This document shows positions 1 through 6,778 of a stretch of DNA of 7,046 nucleotides, piece after piece. Source of the DNA: Methanoregula sp. UBA471 (lineage in GTDB: Archaea; Halobacteriota; Methanomicrobia; Methanomicrobiales; Methanospirillaceae); contig DADT01000039.1 in NCBI GenBank assembly GCA_002495065.1, positions 4,343-11,388 of the forward strand. The letters are read 5' to 3'. The notes under the pieces were generated by a model. The model was not told the DNA's origin. It saw nothing but the letters and a program-made list of their open reading frames with translations, and searched no databases. The first letter of the stretch is position 1. Each line of letters begins with the position of its first letter. The position numbers were made by a program, and so were the translations under genes.

Positions 1-50
1 ACCGAAAGAGAGCAGCATTCCGACAATATCTCAGGATGTCCGGACTATGA
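1..50 (+). CDS. Possible 3' end of an upstream gene (partial)
   Basis: The reading frame starting at base 3 is open from the left edge and ends at TGA 48-50. It would give a basic C-terminal tail of about 15 residues ending in RMSGL. Its stop overlaps the ATG of the aminopeptidase gene as ATGA, a usual arrangement for translationally coupled genes in archaeal operons. With so few codons the frame could be open by chance, and the aminopeptidase frame is also open to the left edge. No function can be read from this fragment. Confidence 0.35.
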   Translation, partial: RKRAAFRQYLRMSGL

Positions 51-2878
51 CAGAACGCCTTTTCAGGTATTACCAGGATGACTTCGGGAAGATCCCGGTC
101 CATGTCATCCACATGGACCTCATCTTCGATGTCTTTGATGACCATTCAAAGGTTACCTCCGACCTGCACGCCGAATCCCGCGACCAGCCTCTTTCGGAGC
201 TTTCCCTGAATGCAAAGAACCTTGAGATTCTTGCAGTACGGTGTCCCGGTCGTGACTCTTCCTTTGATTATGACACCAGAAAGAGCCTGCTGGTGATCCG
301 GTTTTCTGAGCCGGTCCCTCCGTCAACACAGTTCACCGTACACACTGAGACAATCTGCCGCCCCACGAAAAATCTTCTTGAAGGCCTCTACTATGATGAG
401 ACTCCCAAGGGAGCCCCACCCCAGCAGATCACCCAGTGCCAGCAGTGGGGGTTCCAGCGTCTTGTCCCGTGTATTGATGACATGACCGCGAAGAGCACCT
501 ATACTACCACGATTATAGCAGACGCACGGTATACCCACCTGATCACGAACGGGGATGTTTCAGTCCCCCGCCAGCCTCCCGGGGATGGCCGGGTATCGAT
601 AACCTATGAAAACAGGATCACCCCCATGGCCCCGTACCTCTTTTTCCTCGGCTGCGGGACGTATGCGGCCTTCAGCAGGGAATGCGAGTATCCGGGCGGG
701 AAACGGTGCTCGCTGGAGATGCTGGTGCCGCCGGCGTCAGATCCCGAAATGGCAGGGCATGCACTGGACATGCTCCACGATGCCGTTATATGGACCTATC
801 TCTTTACCGGACCTGACCGGTACGGTAAACAGGAGATCCGCAGCAGGCTCTACGAGCTCATGACGAGACTGAACCGGATCAAAAAGGCTGTCCTTGTTTC
901 CCCGGAGTTACATGTAATCCGGGCTGAACTTGCCACCCTCATACGACAAATCGTCCCCGGCTATGCCTATACGGGAACAACGTACCGGGAGATCGCGATG
1001 CAGAACTCGGATTACGGGGGCATGGAAAATGTCGGAAATACCACGATCACGGCAAACCGTATCATGCCGTACCCTGCCATGACCGACCCTTCATATGAAT
1101 ACCTGGCCAATGTCAAGGTCCATGAGTATTACCACAACCTGAACGGCTCGGAAGTGACCGGCTGGTCACCATTCGAGATCTGGCTCAACGAGGCAGTCAC
1201 GGTCCATGTTGAAAACCAGTACCATGCCTTCCATTTCGGGGAAGACTATGCACGGCTGCAGGTCGTTCTCTCCCTTCTTGCACCCGGCAGCGGGACCTTT
1301 GATCTCGACAGCGGGGCTGCATCCCTCCCCATCGAACCCGACGGGTTCAATGACCCCAATGAGCTCATCACGGACATCACGTACATGAAGGCCCCGGAGT
1401 TTGTGCGGATGATCGAGACATTCATGGGAAAGGAGGAGTTTGTGAAGGGGCTGGACCTCTACCACCGCAAGTACCGGCACGGGAACGCAACCCGTGCCCA
1501 GTGGGTCCAGGCCATGGAGGAGGTATCCGGGCAGGACTTCACTCCCATGGCAGAGGGGTGGCTTAAACAGACCGGGTTTCCCACGCTCTCGGTGGAGGAC
1601 TCATACAATCCGGACCGCTGCCTCATGACCCTGGACCTCCGCCAGTCCGGTGACGACAAGGAAAAACGCTGGATCTTCCCTGTCAGGATCGCACTGGTTT
1701 CCCGGACAGGGGAGGATATCACCGAAGTCATCCACCGGGTCGACACCGATGCAGGGACCCTGGAGCTCCCTTCACCCGAACGCCCGGCGTTCCTGTCCAT
1801 CAACCGGGGATATTCGTTCTACGGGAAGGTCAGGTACCATGCGTCCCGGGAAGAACTCTTCCTGCAGGCAGAGAAGGACCGTGACCTGGTTAACCGTTAT
1901 CTTGCATTCATGACCCTCATAGACGGTGAGAAATTGAAGATGCTCGAAAATCCCGATGCCCTCCCGGACCCGGCATGCCTCGACCTGTATTTCCGGCTCA
2001 TCTCCGACCATGACCTCATGCAGCGGGGAGGCGGACAGTTCCTGACGATATTTGAGTCTGCGCCCGATACGCGGTATGTCCACCGTTACCAGGCACTCTG
2101 GGATGTCCGTGAGAGACTGTTCCGTTCGATCGCCACCCGGTACAAAGATGAACTCCTGGGCATCTACACCACATTGAATGTACCGGAAAAACCCCATGAT
2201 ACGTTCAGGCACAAGGCCCGTGCGATAAAAGAACGACAGGTGAAGAACACTGCCCTTGCCGTACTCTCGAGGCTCGGCACTCCTGATATTCTTCACCTGA
2301 TACGGGAACAGTTCGCCTCAGCTTCCTGCGCCACTGATAAACTTGCGGCATTCAGTCTGTACATGGACAGCCCGGCAGAAGACCGCTTTGCCATCCTGGA
2401 GTCCTTCGAACAGGAATCGGTGAAAAACCCCGTCAGCTGGGAAAATTTCCTGTCGGTGATTGCCGCAAACAGCAGCGCCGATGTGCTGGACCTCATCGCC
2501 CGGGTCGAGGGGTCACCCGCCTTCAGGATCGAGCAGGCAAATGACCAGCGGGCACTCTACCGCAGGTTTGCCCTGAACCGGAAGAAATCCCTCCAGACTG
2601 ATAAGGGACGAGCTTTTCTTGCAAGGACTATTCACCTGCTGGCACCCATCAACGAATTCAGCACGGTCTCCCTGCTCCCGGTATTTGGTGCACTTGATGC
2701 GATGGAAGAGGCAGACCAGGTCCCGCTGGTCGGAATCCTGGCAGGGCTTCTTGAAGACCTTGACCCGGAAAAAACACCGAGCGTCTATAATACCATACGC
2801 CGCCTTCTCGTCTCTTCTCCCGGCGCCGTCAGCAACTATGAGCAAAAACAGGGAACGATACCGAAGCTCCGCTTGTGA
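47..2878 (+). CDS. pepN: M1 family zinc aminopeptidase (PepN-like), 943 aa
   Basis: This enzyme removes N-terminal residues from peptides, most likely in the cytoplasm because no signal peptide or membrane segment is visible. The N-terminal beta domain holds a TQCQQWGF motif (129-136) matching the substrate-amine-binding strand of the family. The exopeptidase motif GGMEN lies at 324-328 (E327). The zinc site is HEYYH (H359, E360 catalytic, H363), followed after exactly 18 residues by ligand E382. Y446, in TYMKAP, sits about 64 residues further on, where the transition-state tyrosine is expected. The C-terminal part (about 700-930) is helical and resembles the end of E. coli PepN: KERQVKN at 728-734 and an FRIEQ...ND..ALY segment at 826-838. 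At 943 residues it is longer than E. coli PepN (about 870), partly through a charged helical insertion at about 256-304. ATG 47 is the first start codon in the window for this frame. The frame has no stop upstream, so a start before base 1 is not excluded, but MTERLFRYY reads as a natural N terminus. The family call is firm; exact substrate preference is unknown. Confidence 0.94.
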   Translation: MTERLFRYYQDDFGKIPVHVIHMDLIFDVFDDHSKVTSDLHAESRDQPLSELSLNAKNLEILAVRCPGRDSSFDYDTRKSLLVIRFSEPVPPSTQFTVHTETICRPTKNLLEGLYYDETPKGAPPQQITQCQQWGFQRLVPCIDDMTAKSTYTTTIIADARYTHLITNGDVSVPRQPPGDGRVSITYENRITPMAPYLFFLGCGTYAAFSRECEYPGGKRCSLEMLVPPASDPEMAGHALDMLHDAVIWTYLFTGPDRYGKQEIRSRLYELMTRLNRIKKAVLVSPELHVIRAELATLIRQIVPGYAYTGTTYREIAMQNSDYGGMENVGNTTITANRIMPYPAMTDPSYEYLANVKVHEYYHNLNGSEVTGWSPFEIWLNEAVTVHVENQYHAFHFGEDYARLQVVLSLLAPGSGTFDLDSGAASLPIEPDGFNDPNELITDITYMKAPEFVRMIETFMGKEEFVKGLDLYHRKYRHGNATRAQWVQAMEEVSGQDFTPMAEGWLKQTGFPTLSVEDSYNPDRCLMTLDLRQSGDDKEKRWIFPVRIALVSRTGEDITEVIHRVDTDAGTLELPSPERPAFLSINRGYSFYGKVRYHASREELFLQAEKDRDLVNRYLAFMTLIDGEKLKMLENPDALPDPACLDLYFRLISDHDLMQRGGGQFLTIFESAPDTRYVHRYQALWDVRERLFRSIATRYKDELLGIYTTLNVPEKPHDTFRHKARAIKERQVKNTALAVLSRLGTPDILHLIREQFASASCATDKLAAFSLYMDSPAEDRFAILESFEQESVKNPVSWENFLSVIAANSSADVLDLIARVEGSPAFRIEQANDQRALYRRFALNRKKSLQTDKGRAFLARTIHLLAPINEFSTVSLLPVFGALDAMEEADQVPLVGILAGLLEDLDPEKTPSVYNTIRRLLVSSPGAVSNYEQKQGTIPKLRL

Positions 2879-3019
2879 TCCTGACGGGTGGAATTCACCT
2901 GCACAGCCAGACCAAAAGGCTCATTCCGGGAAAATCTTCAGGGGGAGCTGGTAAAGATTATCATATCTCCGGTCATCGCACCATTGGATTGAAGATCCGA
3001 TCCTGTGCTGCAATTAAAT

Positions 3020-3031
3020 GTTTTAATTTTT
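3020..3031 (+). terminator. Possible T-rich archaeal terminator
   Basis: The run GTTTTAATTTTT lies about 140 bases after the aminopeptidase stop codon and just before the promoter-like element of the next gene. Archaeal RNA polymerase can stop on U-rich tracts without a hairpin, so this could end the aminopeptidase transcript. Nothing in 2879-3019 looks like a better stop signal. It may equally be part of an AT-rich promoter region. Confidence 0.3.
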
Positions 3032-3040
3032 GCAAATTAC

Positions 3041-3056
3041 CGAAATGATAATATTA
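3041..3056 (+). promoter_or_regulatory. BRE/TATA-like promoter of the desulforedoxin-like gene
   Basis: CGAAA followed by TGATAATATTA resembles an archaeal BRE plus TATA box. Transcription would begin about 25 bases downstream, near 3075, leaving a leader of about 35-40 bases before ATG 3113. That placement argues against the possible longer starts at 3005 and 3068, which lie before or at the predicted transcript start. Assigned by eye only. Confidence 0.4.
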
Positions 3057-3100
3057 TCCTCCAACTCATGAACACAAATGCCGATTCAACGGGAAATTCA

Positions 3101-3106
3101 GGGAGA
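3101..3106 (+). promoter_or_regulatory. Ribosome binding site selecting ATG 3113
   Basis: GGGAGA lies six bases before ATG 3113 and matches part of the archaeal anti-Shine-Dalgarno complement. The in-frame alternatives at 3005 and 3068 lack an equally good site, which supports the short 48-residue product. Confidence 0.5.
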
Positions 3107-3112
3107 GAGCGC

Positions 3113-3259
3113 ATGGTAAATGTTCAGAAAGCCGGTGAGGTCTACCGCTGCAATGTCTGCGGAAATATTGTTCTTGTTCAGGAAGCCGGTGGCGGTGAAA
3201 TCCTCTGCCACGGCGAACCGATGCAGTTAATAGAAGTACAGGAAAGCCAGTCCGGGTAG
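3113..3259 (+). CDS. Desulforedoxin-like small iron-binding protein, 48 aa
   Basis: The protein matches the desulforedoxin fold, the N-terminal FeS4 domain of desulfoferrodoxins. It has a C13-x2-C16-GN turn, a hydrophobic strand, a GGGEIL loop and a final metal-binding turn C32-H33-G-E-P-M. The spacing C16 to C32 (16 residues) equals that between C12 and C28 of Desulfovibrio gigas desulforedoxin (36 aa, a homodimer with one iron per subunit), as I recall it. Here the usual second Cys of the last pair is His33, so the site would be Cys3His or may bind another metal such as zinc. There is no superoxide-reductase domain (no His4Cys centre), so a direct superoxide-reducing role is not supported. 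An electron-transfer or redox-sensing role is inferred. A start at 3068 would add 15 polar residues not expected in the family. The gene stands alone, with its own promoter-like sequence and non-coding DNA on both sides. Confidence 0.85.
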   Translation: MVNVQKAGEVYRCNVCGNIVLVQEAGGGEILCHGEPMQLIEVQESQSG

Positions 3260-3389
3260 GAAAAAAATCACGACATAAGGGATTACCGCACATCCTGTGA
3301 ATCCGTTGAGACCTGTTTGATTCCCGACGCGTTTGTATTGAGATGTGATCATCCCGCAGGAAAATTTGGTATTATTCAACTCTATTCCC

Positions 3390-3415
3390 GGAATCATATT
3401 TTCATTCCATTTTTT
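3390..3415 (+). terminator. Weak stem-loop with T run
   Basis: GGAAT (3390-3394) pairs with ATTCC (3404-3408) across a 9-base loop and is followed by A then six T. The five-base AT-rich stem is weak, but the T run alone could stop archaeal RNA polymerase. It lies about 130 bases past the desulforedoxin-like stop codon and just before the likely promoter of the next gene. Confidence 0.28.
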
Positions 3416-3425
3416 GAAAGTCGGA

Positions 3426-3439
3426 CATATGCATAAATA
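3426..3439 (+). promoter_or_regulatory. TATA-like element upstream of the Lon-like gene
   Basis: CATATGCATAAATA resembles an archaeal TATA region, with purine-rich GAAAG a few bases upstream as a possible BRE. Initiation about 25 bases downstream (near 3463) would leave a leader of about 105 bases before ATG 3568, which is long for an archaeon. A closer promoter may have been missed. Confidence 0.28.
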
Positions 3440-3567
3440 CCTCCGGAAAGAGCACTCTGGCAATTCCAATGTACTGCCCCTCTTCTGGTTTTCTATCCGG
3501 ACGATACGTTACGGCAAAAGACCAGGGCAGGGGAATACCACGCCAGACTACCATGGGATGACTCGCT

Positions 3568-5970
3568 ATGATAAAACCATTATCGCTGACAGATTACCGG
3601 GCGGTGTATCCCCCGGGCCAGGTTGAATGCACGACAACAGAGGCATTGCAACCGACAGAAGAGATTATCGGGCAGGAACGGGCACAGAAGGCGCTCCATT
3701 TCGGGCTTGAAATCCAGGAACGGGGGTTCAATGTGTATGTTGCCGGGATGCCCGGGACCGGGAAACGAACTGCAGTAAAGAAGTTCCTTGACGAACTGGC
3801 AAAGACAAAGCCAAAAAGCGATGACTGGGTCTATGTCAACAACTTTGCCAACCCGTACGAGCCCCTCGCGATCCGCCTTCCGGCCGGGATGGGCACCCCG
3901 TTCAAAAAAGATATGGCTACCTTTATCGAGGAGATACGGAGAGCTCTGCCGAGGGCATTCGAAAGTGAAGATTACGCAGCAAAACGCACTGAAGTGGTCG
4001 GGAAACTTGACAAGGAACGGCAGGAGATTATCGGGGAGGTAAACGAGAGTGCGGCAAAACAGGGCTTTACTATCCAGATGGGACCGACCGGGCTCCTGAT
4101 CATCCCGGTTATCGATTCCAAGCCGCTGACTGATGAGGAGTTTCAGGCGCTGCCTGAAGAGACCCGTACTGAAATAATCAAAAAACGGGAAGGCCTGGAC
4201 GCCAATCTGCGGACCGGGTTCCGCAGGCTCCGGGACCTGGACGTTCGGGGGATGGAGGTGATAGCAAAGCTCAACAGCGAGATCGCGCTCTTTGCCATCG
4301 GCCACCTCCTCAACGGGCTGCGGGAAACCTATGGAAAGATCCCGGATGTGCTCACCTACATCGACAGCGTTCAGAAAGATATCCTGGACAACCTCGGCAT
4401 GTTCCTTGGATCACCAGAGCAGCAGCAGCAGCAGGTCCCGCCCCAGTTCCAGCAGTGGCTGGCAAAAGACCTCGCATTCAGGAAATACGAGGTGAATGTC
4501 ATCGTGGATAACGGGAGCCTTGCCGGTGCCCCGGTCATCTTTGAAGAGACTCCCAGCTACCAGAACCTCCTGGGGAGATCGGAAAAAGAGTTCCAGTTCG
4601 GATTCATGTCGACTGACTTCATGATGATCCGCCCGGGTTCGGTGCACAAGGCAAACGGCGGATATCTGGTCATCCCCGTACTGGACCTCTTCCGCTATCC
4701 CTTTGCATGGGACGGGCTCAAGTCAGCCCTTAAGACAGAGAAGGTCCGGGTAGAGGAACCCGGTGAACAGGCGGGTTTCATCTTCGCACGGGGACTCAAG
4801 CCCCAGCCGATCCCGTTGAACGTGAAGGTCATCCTCATTGGTATACCGGAGATCAGCCAGATGCTGTATCACGGGGACCCGGATTACCCGGAACTTTTCA
4901 AGGTAAGGGCGGATTTTGACACGGTGATGGAGCGCAATGATGACAATGCAAAGAAATACGCAGTATTCATCTGCACACTCTGCCAGCGGTTCGGTTTAAA
5001 ACACCTGGATAACACCGCTGTCGCAAAGGTCGTGGAGTACGGGTCACGGCTGGCAGATGACAAAAAGAAACTTTCCACGCGGTTTTCCGGTATTTCTGAC
5101 CTCATCCGGGAGGCAAACTTCTACGCCGTGCAGGACAAAGCAGAGCACATCACCGTGAAGCACATACAGAAGGCTGTCGAAGAGAAGATCTACCGCTCGA
5201 ACCTGATCCAGCAGAAGATCCAGGAGTATATCGAACGGGGGATATTCCTGATAGATACCGAAGGGAGCACGGTCGGACAGATAAACGGCCTCTCGGTTAT
5301 GGAGATGGGCGATATCGCTTTTGGCAGGCCATCCCGGGTGACTGCCAGTGTCGCAGCAGGGCGGGACGGGATTGTCGATATCGAACGACAGTCAGAGATG
5401 GGCGGGCCTACCCATACAAAGGGTGTCCTCATCCTCGGGGGCTACCTTGCGGCCAAATATGCACAGGACAAGCCTCTTTCCCTTTCAGCAAAACTCGTCT
5501 TTGAACAGAGTTACGGGGGGGTGGATGGTGACAGCGCCTCGAGCACGGAGTTGTACGCGATTCTTTCCGCACTTTCCGGTCTTCCCATCAGACAGTCCAT
5601 CGCGGTCACCGGGTCGGTCAACCAGCGGGGCGAGGTGCAGGCCATCGGGGGTGTGAACGAGAAACTCGAAGGATTTTTCGAGGTGTGCAAGGCAAAAGGC
5701 CTTACCGGGCAGCAGGGAGCCATGATCCCGGCAAGCAATATCCAGAACCTGATGCTGAAAGAGGAGATACTCGAGGCGGCACAGGCCGGGAAGTTTACGA
5801 TCTTTGCGGCAAAAACCATCGACGAGGGTATAGAGTTCCTGACTGGTATATTGGCAGGAGAGCGGCAGGCAGACGGATCGTATCAGGAGGGGACGGTCAA
5901 CTACCTTGTCAACAGGAGGCTGGAGGAGCTGGCAGAGACGGTCAGGAAGTTCCAGGTCCCCTCACGATGA
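3568..5970 (+). CDS. Soluble Lon-like ATP-dependent protease (AAA_32/Lon-C type), 800 aa
   Basis: This is a Lon-related protease (COG1067-like) that would unfold and degrade cytoplasmic proteins using ATP. The AAA part carries a Walker A at 60-68 (GMPGTGKRT, K66). It is interrupted by a charged helical, probably coiled-coil insertion (about 120-280) ending in a five-Gln run (285-289). It resumes with the family signature HKANGGYL (360-367), the segment ELFKVRADFD (442-451) and a sensor-2-like R514. The protease domain spans about 560-770: catalytic S656 in GDSAS and K699 in GGVNEKLEG, 43 residues apart as in E. coli Lon (S679/K722). No membrane segment is present, unlike the membrane-anchored LonB common in archaea, and there is no bacterial Lon N-terminal LAN domain. 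The start is fixed at 3568 because an in-frame TGA lies at 3559-3561; GGGATG upstream may serve as the ribosome binding site. The residue after the Walker B strand is Pro370 rather than Asp, although D373 is nearby. Length and motifs suggest an intact, active enzyme; its substrates are unknown. Confidence 0.95.
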   Translation: MIKPLSLTDYRAVYPPGQVECTTTEALQPTEEIIGQERAQKALHFGLEIQERGFNVYVAGMPGTGKRTAVKKFLDELAKTKPKSDDWVYVNNFANPYEPLAIRLPAGMGTPFKKDMATFIEEIRRALPRAFESEDYAAKRTEVVGKLDKERQEIIGEVNESAAKQGFTIQMGPTGLLIIPVIDSKPLTDEEFQALPEETRTEIIKKREGLDANLRTGFRRLRDLDVRGMEVIAKLNSEIALFAIGHLLNGLRETYGKIPDVLTYIDSVQKDILDNLGMFLGSPEQQQQQVPPQFQQWLAKDLAFRKYEVNVIVDNGSLAGAPVIFEETPSYQNLLGRSEKEFQFGFMSTDFMMIRPGSVHKANGGYLVIPVLDLFRYPFAWDGLKSALKTEKVRVEEPGEQAGFIFARGLKPQPIPLNVKVILIGIPEISQMLYHGDPDYPELFKVRADFDTVMERNDDNAKKYAVFICTLCQRFGLKHLDNTAVAKVVEYGSRLADDKKKLSTRFSGISDLIREANFYAVQDKAEHITVKHIQKAVEEKIYRSNLIQQKIQEYIERGIFLIDTEGSTVGQINGLSVMEMGDIAFGRPSRVTASVAAGRDGIVDIERQSEMGGPTHTKGVLILGGYLAAKYAQDKPLSLSAKLVFEQSYGGVDGDSASSTELYAILSALSGLPIRQSIAVTGSVNQRGEVQAIGGVNEKLEGFFEVCKAKGLTGQQGAMIPASNIQNLMLKEEILEAAQAGKFTIFAAKTIDEGIEFLTGILAGERQADGSYQEGTVNYLVNRRLEELAETVRKFQVPSR
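4420..4434 (+). repeat. (CAG)5 trinucleotide run encoding Gln285-Gln289
   Basis: Five consecutive CAG codons lie in the Lon-like gene at the junction between the helical insertion and the resumed AAA core. The next residues are also Gln/Pro rich (VPPQFQQW). It is probably a flexible linker. The repeat is short but could vary in length between strains by replication slippage without breaking the frame. Confidence 0.8.
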
Positions 5971-5974
5971 TTTT

Positions 5975-6000
5975 TTAAACGGATCCAAAAATTTGTTTAA
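5975..6000. repeat. Inverted repeat after the Lon-like stop codon
   Basis: TTAAAC (5975-5980) is perfectly inverted as GTTTAA (5995-6000) around a 14-base AT-rich loop. It starts inside a T6 run (5971-5976) that directly follows the TGA. It probably belongs to the termination region, although the AT-rich stem is weak on its own. Confidence 0.4.
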
Positions 6001-6038
6001 GGTTCAGCGATTTTGAACCCGGCTTTTCCCCTTTTATT
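6001..6038 (+). terminator. Stem-loop/T-run terminator of the Lon-like gene
   Basis: GGTTCA (6001-6006) pairs perfectly with TGAACC (6014-6019) across a 7-base loop and is followed by pyrimidine-rich DNA with two TTTT blocks (6024-6027 and 6032-6035). It starts 30 bases after the stop codon, between two converging genes, where a strong stop is expected. This is the clearest terminator in the window. Confidence 0.55.
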
Positions 6039-6056
6039 GAAATAATAAACAACAAT
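6039..6056 (-). terminator. Possible T-rich terminator of the HEAT-repeat gene
   Basis: On the minus strand this segment reads as a T-rich run (ATTGTTGTTTATTATTTC) about 160 bases beyond the HEAT-gene stop codon. A U-rich tract here would stop converging transcripts before they enter the Lon-like gene. There is no hairpin on this side, so the call rests on composition and position. Confidence 0.3.
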
Positions 6057-6217
6057 CCCTAGTGTCCGGCGTAACTCAGCCATGGATTGCCTTCCGGCCC
6101 GGTCATTTCCTGATCCTTCCACTGAACATGCTTCCTCTTTTGAGACCGAATATATTTCGCATTGACATGAATGCCTCCCTCCTGCGTGATATGCGATCCC
6201 GGGTCACGAGCTCTCCT

Positions 6218-6778
6218 TTACCCCAGCAGCTCAAGAGCCGCCTCTGCCTCGGTGTGGACATCCTTTTTTGGGTCCTGTAGCAGTCGCTGCAGGGGTTCAA
6301 TTGCCCGTGCATCGCCGATCTTTCCCAGGGCCCGGGCTGCACTTGCGCGTACATCATGGTGAGGATCGGACAACAGGGGGATAAGGAAATCCACCGCTTT
6401 TTTATCCCCAATCTGCCCCAGGGAATGGGCAGCCCCGCGGCGCACCCATTTCTCCTCTGAGGTTAAGGCTGTGATCAGCGGGTCAACCGCACGGGGGTCA
6501 GCAATCATGCCAAGGGATTTTATGGCAACGTACTGGACATCCGTTGACGGATCATTCATCGCCCCTATGAGGGGCAGGACACCCCGCTGATCCCCAATCT
6601 CTCCCAGTATGTCGGCGACCTTAGTCCTGTCAAGGAGTTTCCCGGTCTGTAAGAGTTGGATCAGACCGTCAATATTTGCAGCCTGCTTATGTGCCTGTTC
6701 CTGTATCTTTCCGGGATCCTGTTCTGATGGTGGAACATCTTCAACAGGATCAATAGGTTTTTCCGGATTTTCTGTCAT
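6218..6778 (-). CDS. HEAT-repeat (PBS-lyase-like) protein, 186 aa
   Basis: This is an all-helical repeat protein of the HEAT_2/PBS-lyase type, probably a protein-binding scaffold in the cytoplasm. Residues 1-30 are acidic and Pro-rich and look disordered. From about 36 onward there are about five repeats with an exact 31-residue period. The motif LG-x-I-x-D recurs at 58-63 (LGEIGD), 89-94 (LGMIAD), 120-125 (LGQIGD) and 151-156 (LGKIGD), and the last repeat ends in LELLG at 182-186. Typical DVR/DVQ and AVxPLI positions recur between them. No catalytic residues, signal peptide or membrane segment are visible. Although the repeats resemble phycocyanobilin lyases, no lyase function should be inferred in a non-phototroph. 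The start at 6778 is firm: an in-frame TGA lies two codons upstream and GGGGTGA precedes it. The gene converges on the Lon-like gene and has its own promoter candidate at 6847-6863. The repeat family is certain; the partner is unknown. Confidence 0.92.
   Translation of the reverse strand: MTENPEKPIDPVEDVPPSEQDPGKIQEQAHKQAANIDGLIQLLQTGKLLDRTKVADILGEIGDQRGVLPLIGAMNDPSTDVQYVAIKSLGMIADPRAVDPLITALTSEEKWVRRGAAHSLGQIGDKKAVDFLIPLLSDPHHDVRASAARALGKIGDARAIEPLQRLLQDPKKDVHTEAEAALELLG

Larger units (their letters stand above)
3260..3567. other. Intergenic region before the Lon-like gene
   Basis: This 308-base gap has no convincing gene. Short open frames cross it on both strands, but they overlap flanking genes and lack family-like sequence. 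It contains A-rich sequence straight after the desulforedoxin-like stop, a weak stem-loop with a T run (3390-3415) and a TATA-like element (3426-3439). The remainder shows nothing I can name. Confidence 0.5.

Noticed and set aside
1772..2296. Minus-strand open frame (174 codons) inside the aminopeptidase gene
   Set aside because: It is antisense to a well-supported coding frame, and no recognisable domain is seen.
3005..3112. N-terminal extension of the desulforedoxin-like protein to ATG 3005 or 3068
   Set aside because: The extension crosses the BRE/TATA candidate, has no family-like sequence, and ATG 3113 has the better ribosome binding site.
3227..3469. Minus-strand 80-codon frame with a hydrophobic C-terminal tail
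   Set aside because: The hydrophobic end comes largely from reading the opposite strand of the A-rich sequence and the desulforedoxin-like gene end. It overlaps that gene and has no convincing start or homology signal.
3345..3626. Plus-strand 93-codon frame in the gap before the Lon-like gene
   Set aside because: It overlaps the Lon-like start by about 60 bases in another frame, contains the promoter-like element, and its sequence resembles no family.
3580..4305. Long minus-strand open frame (241 codons) inside the Lon-like gene
   Set aside because: It is antisense to strongly conserved Lon-family sequence and its translation shows no family-like pattern; such frames are common opposite GC-rich genes.
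6062..6280. Plus-strand 72-codon frame between the converging genes
   Set aside because: It overlaps the 3' end of the HEAT gene on the opposite strand, directly follows a terminator and has no family resemblance.
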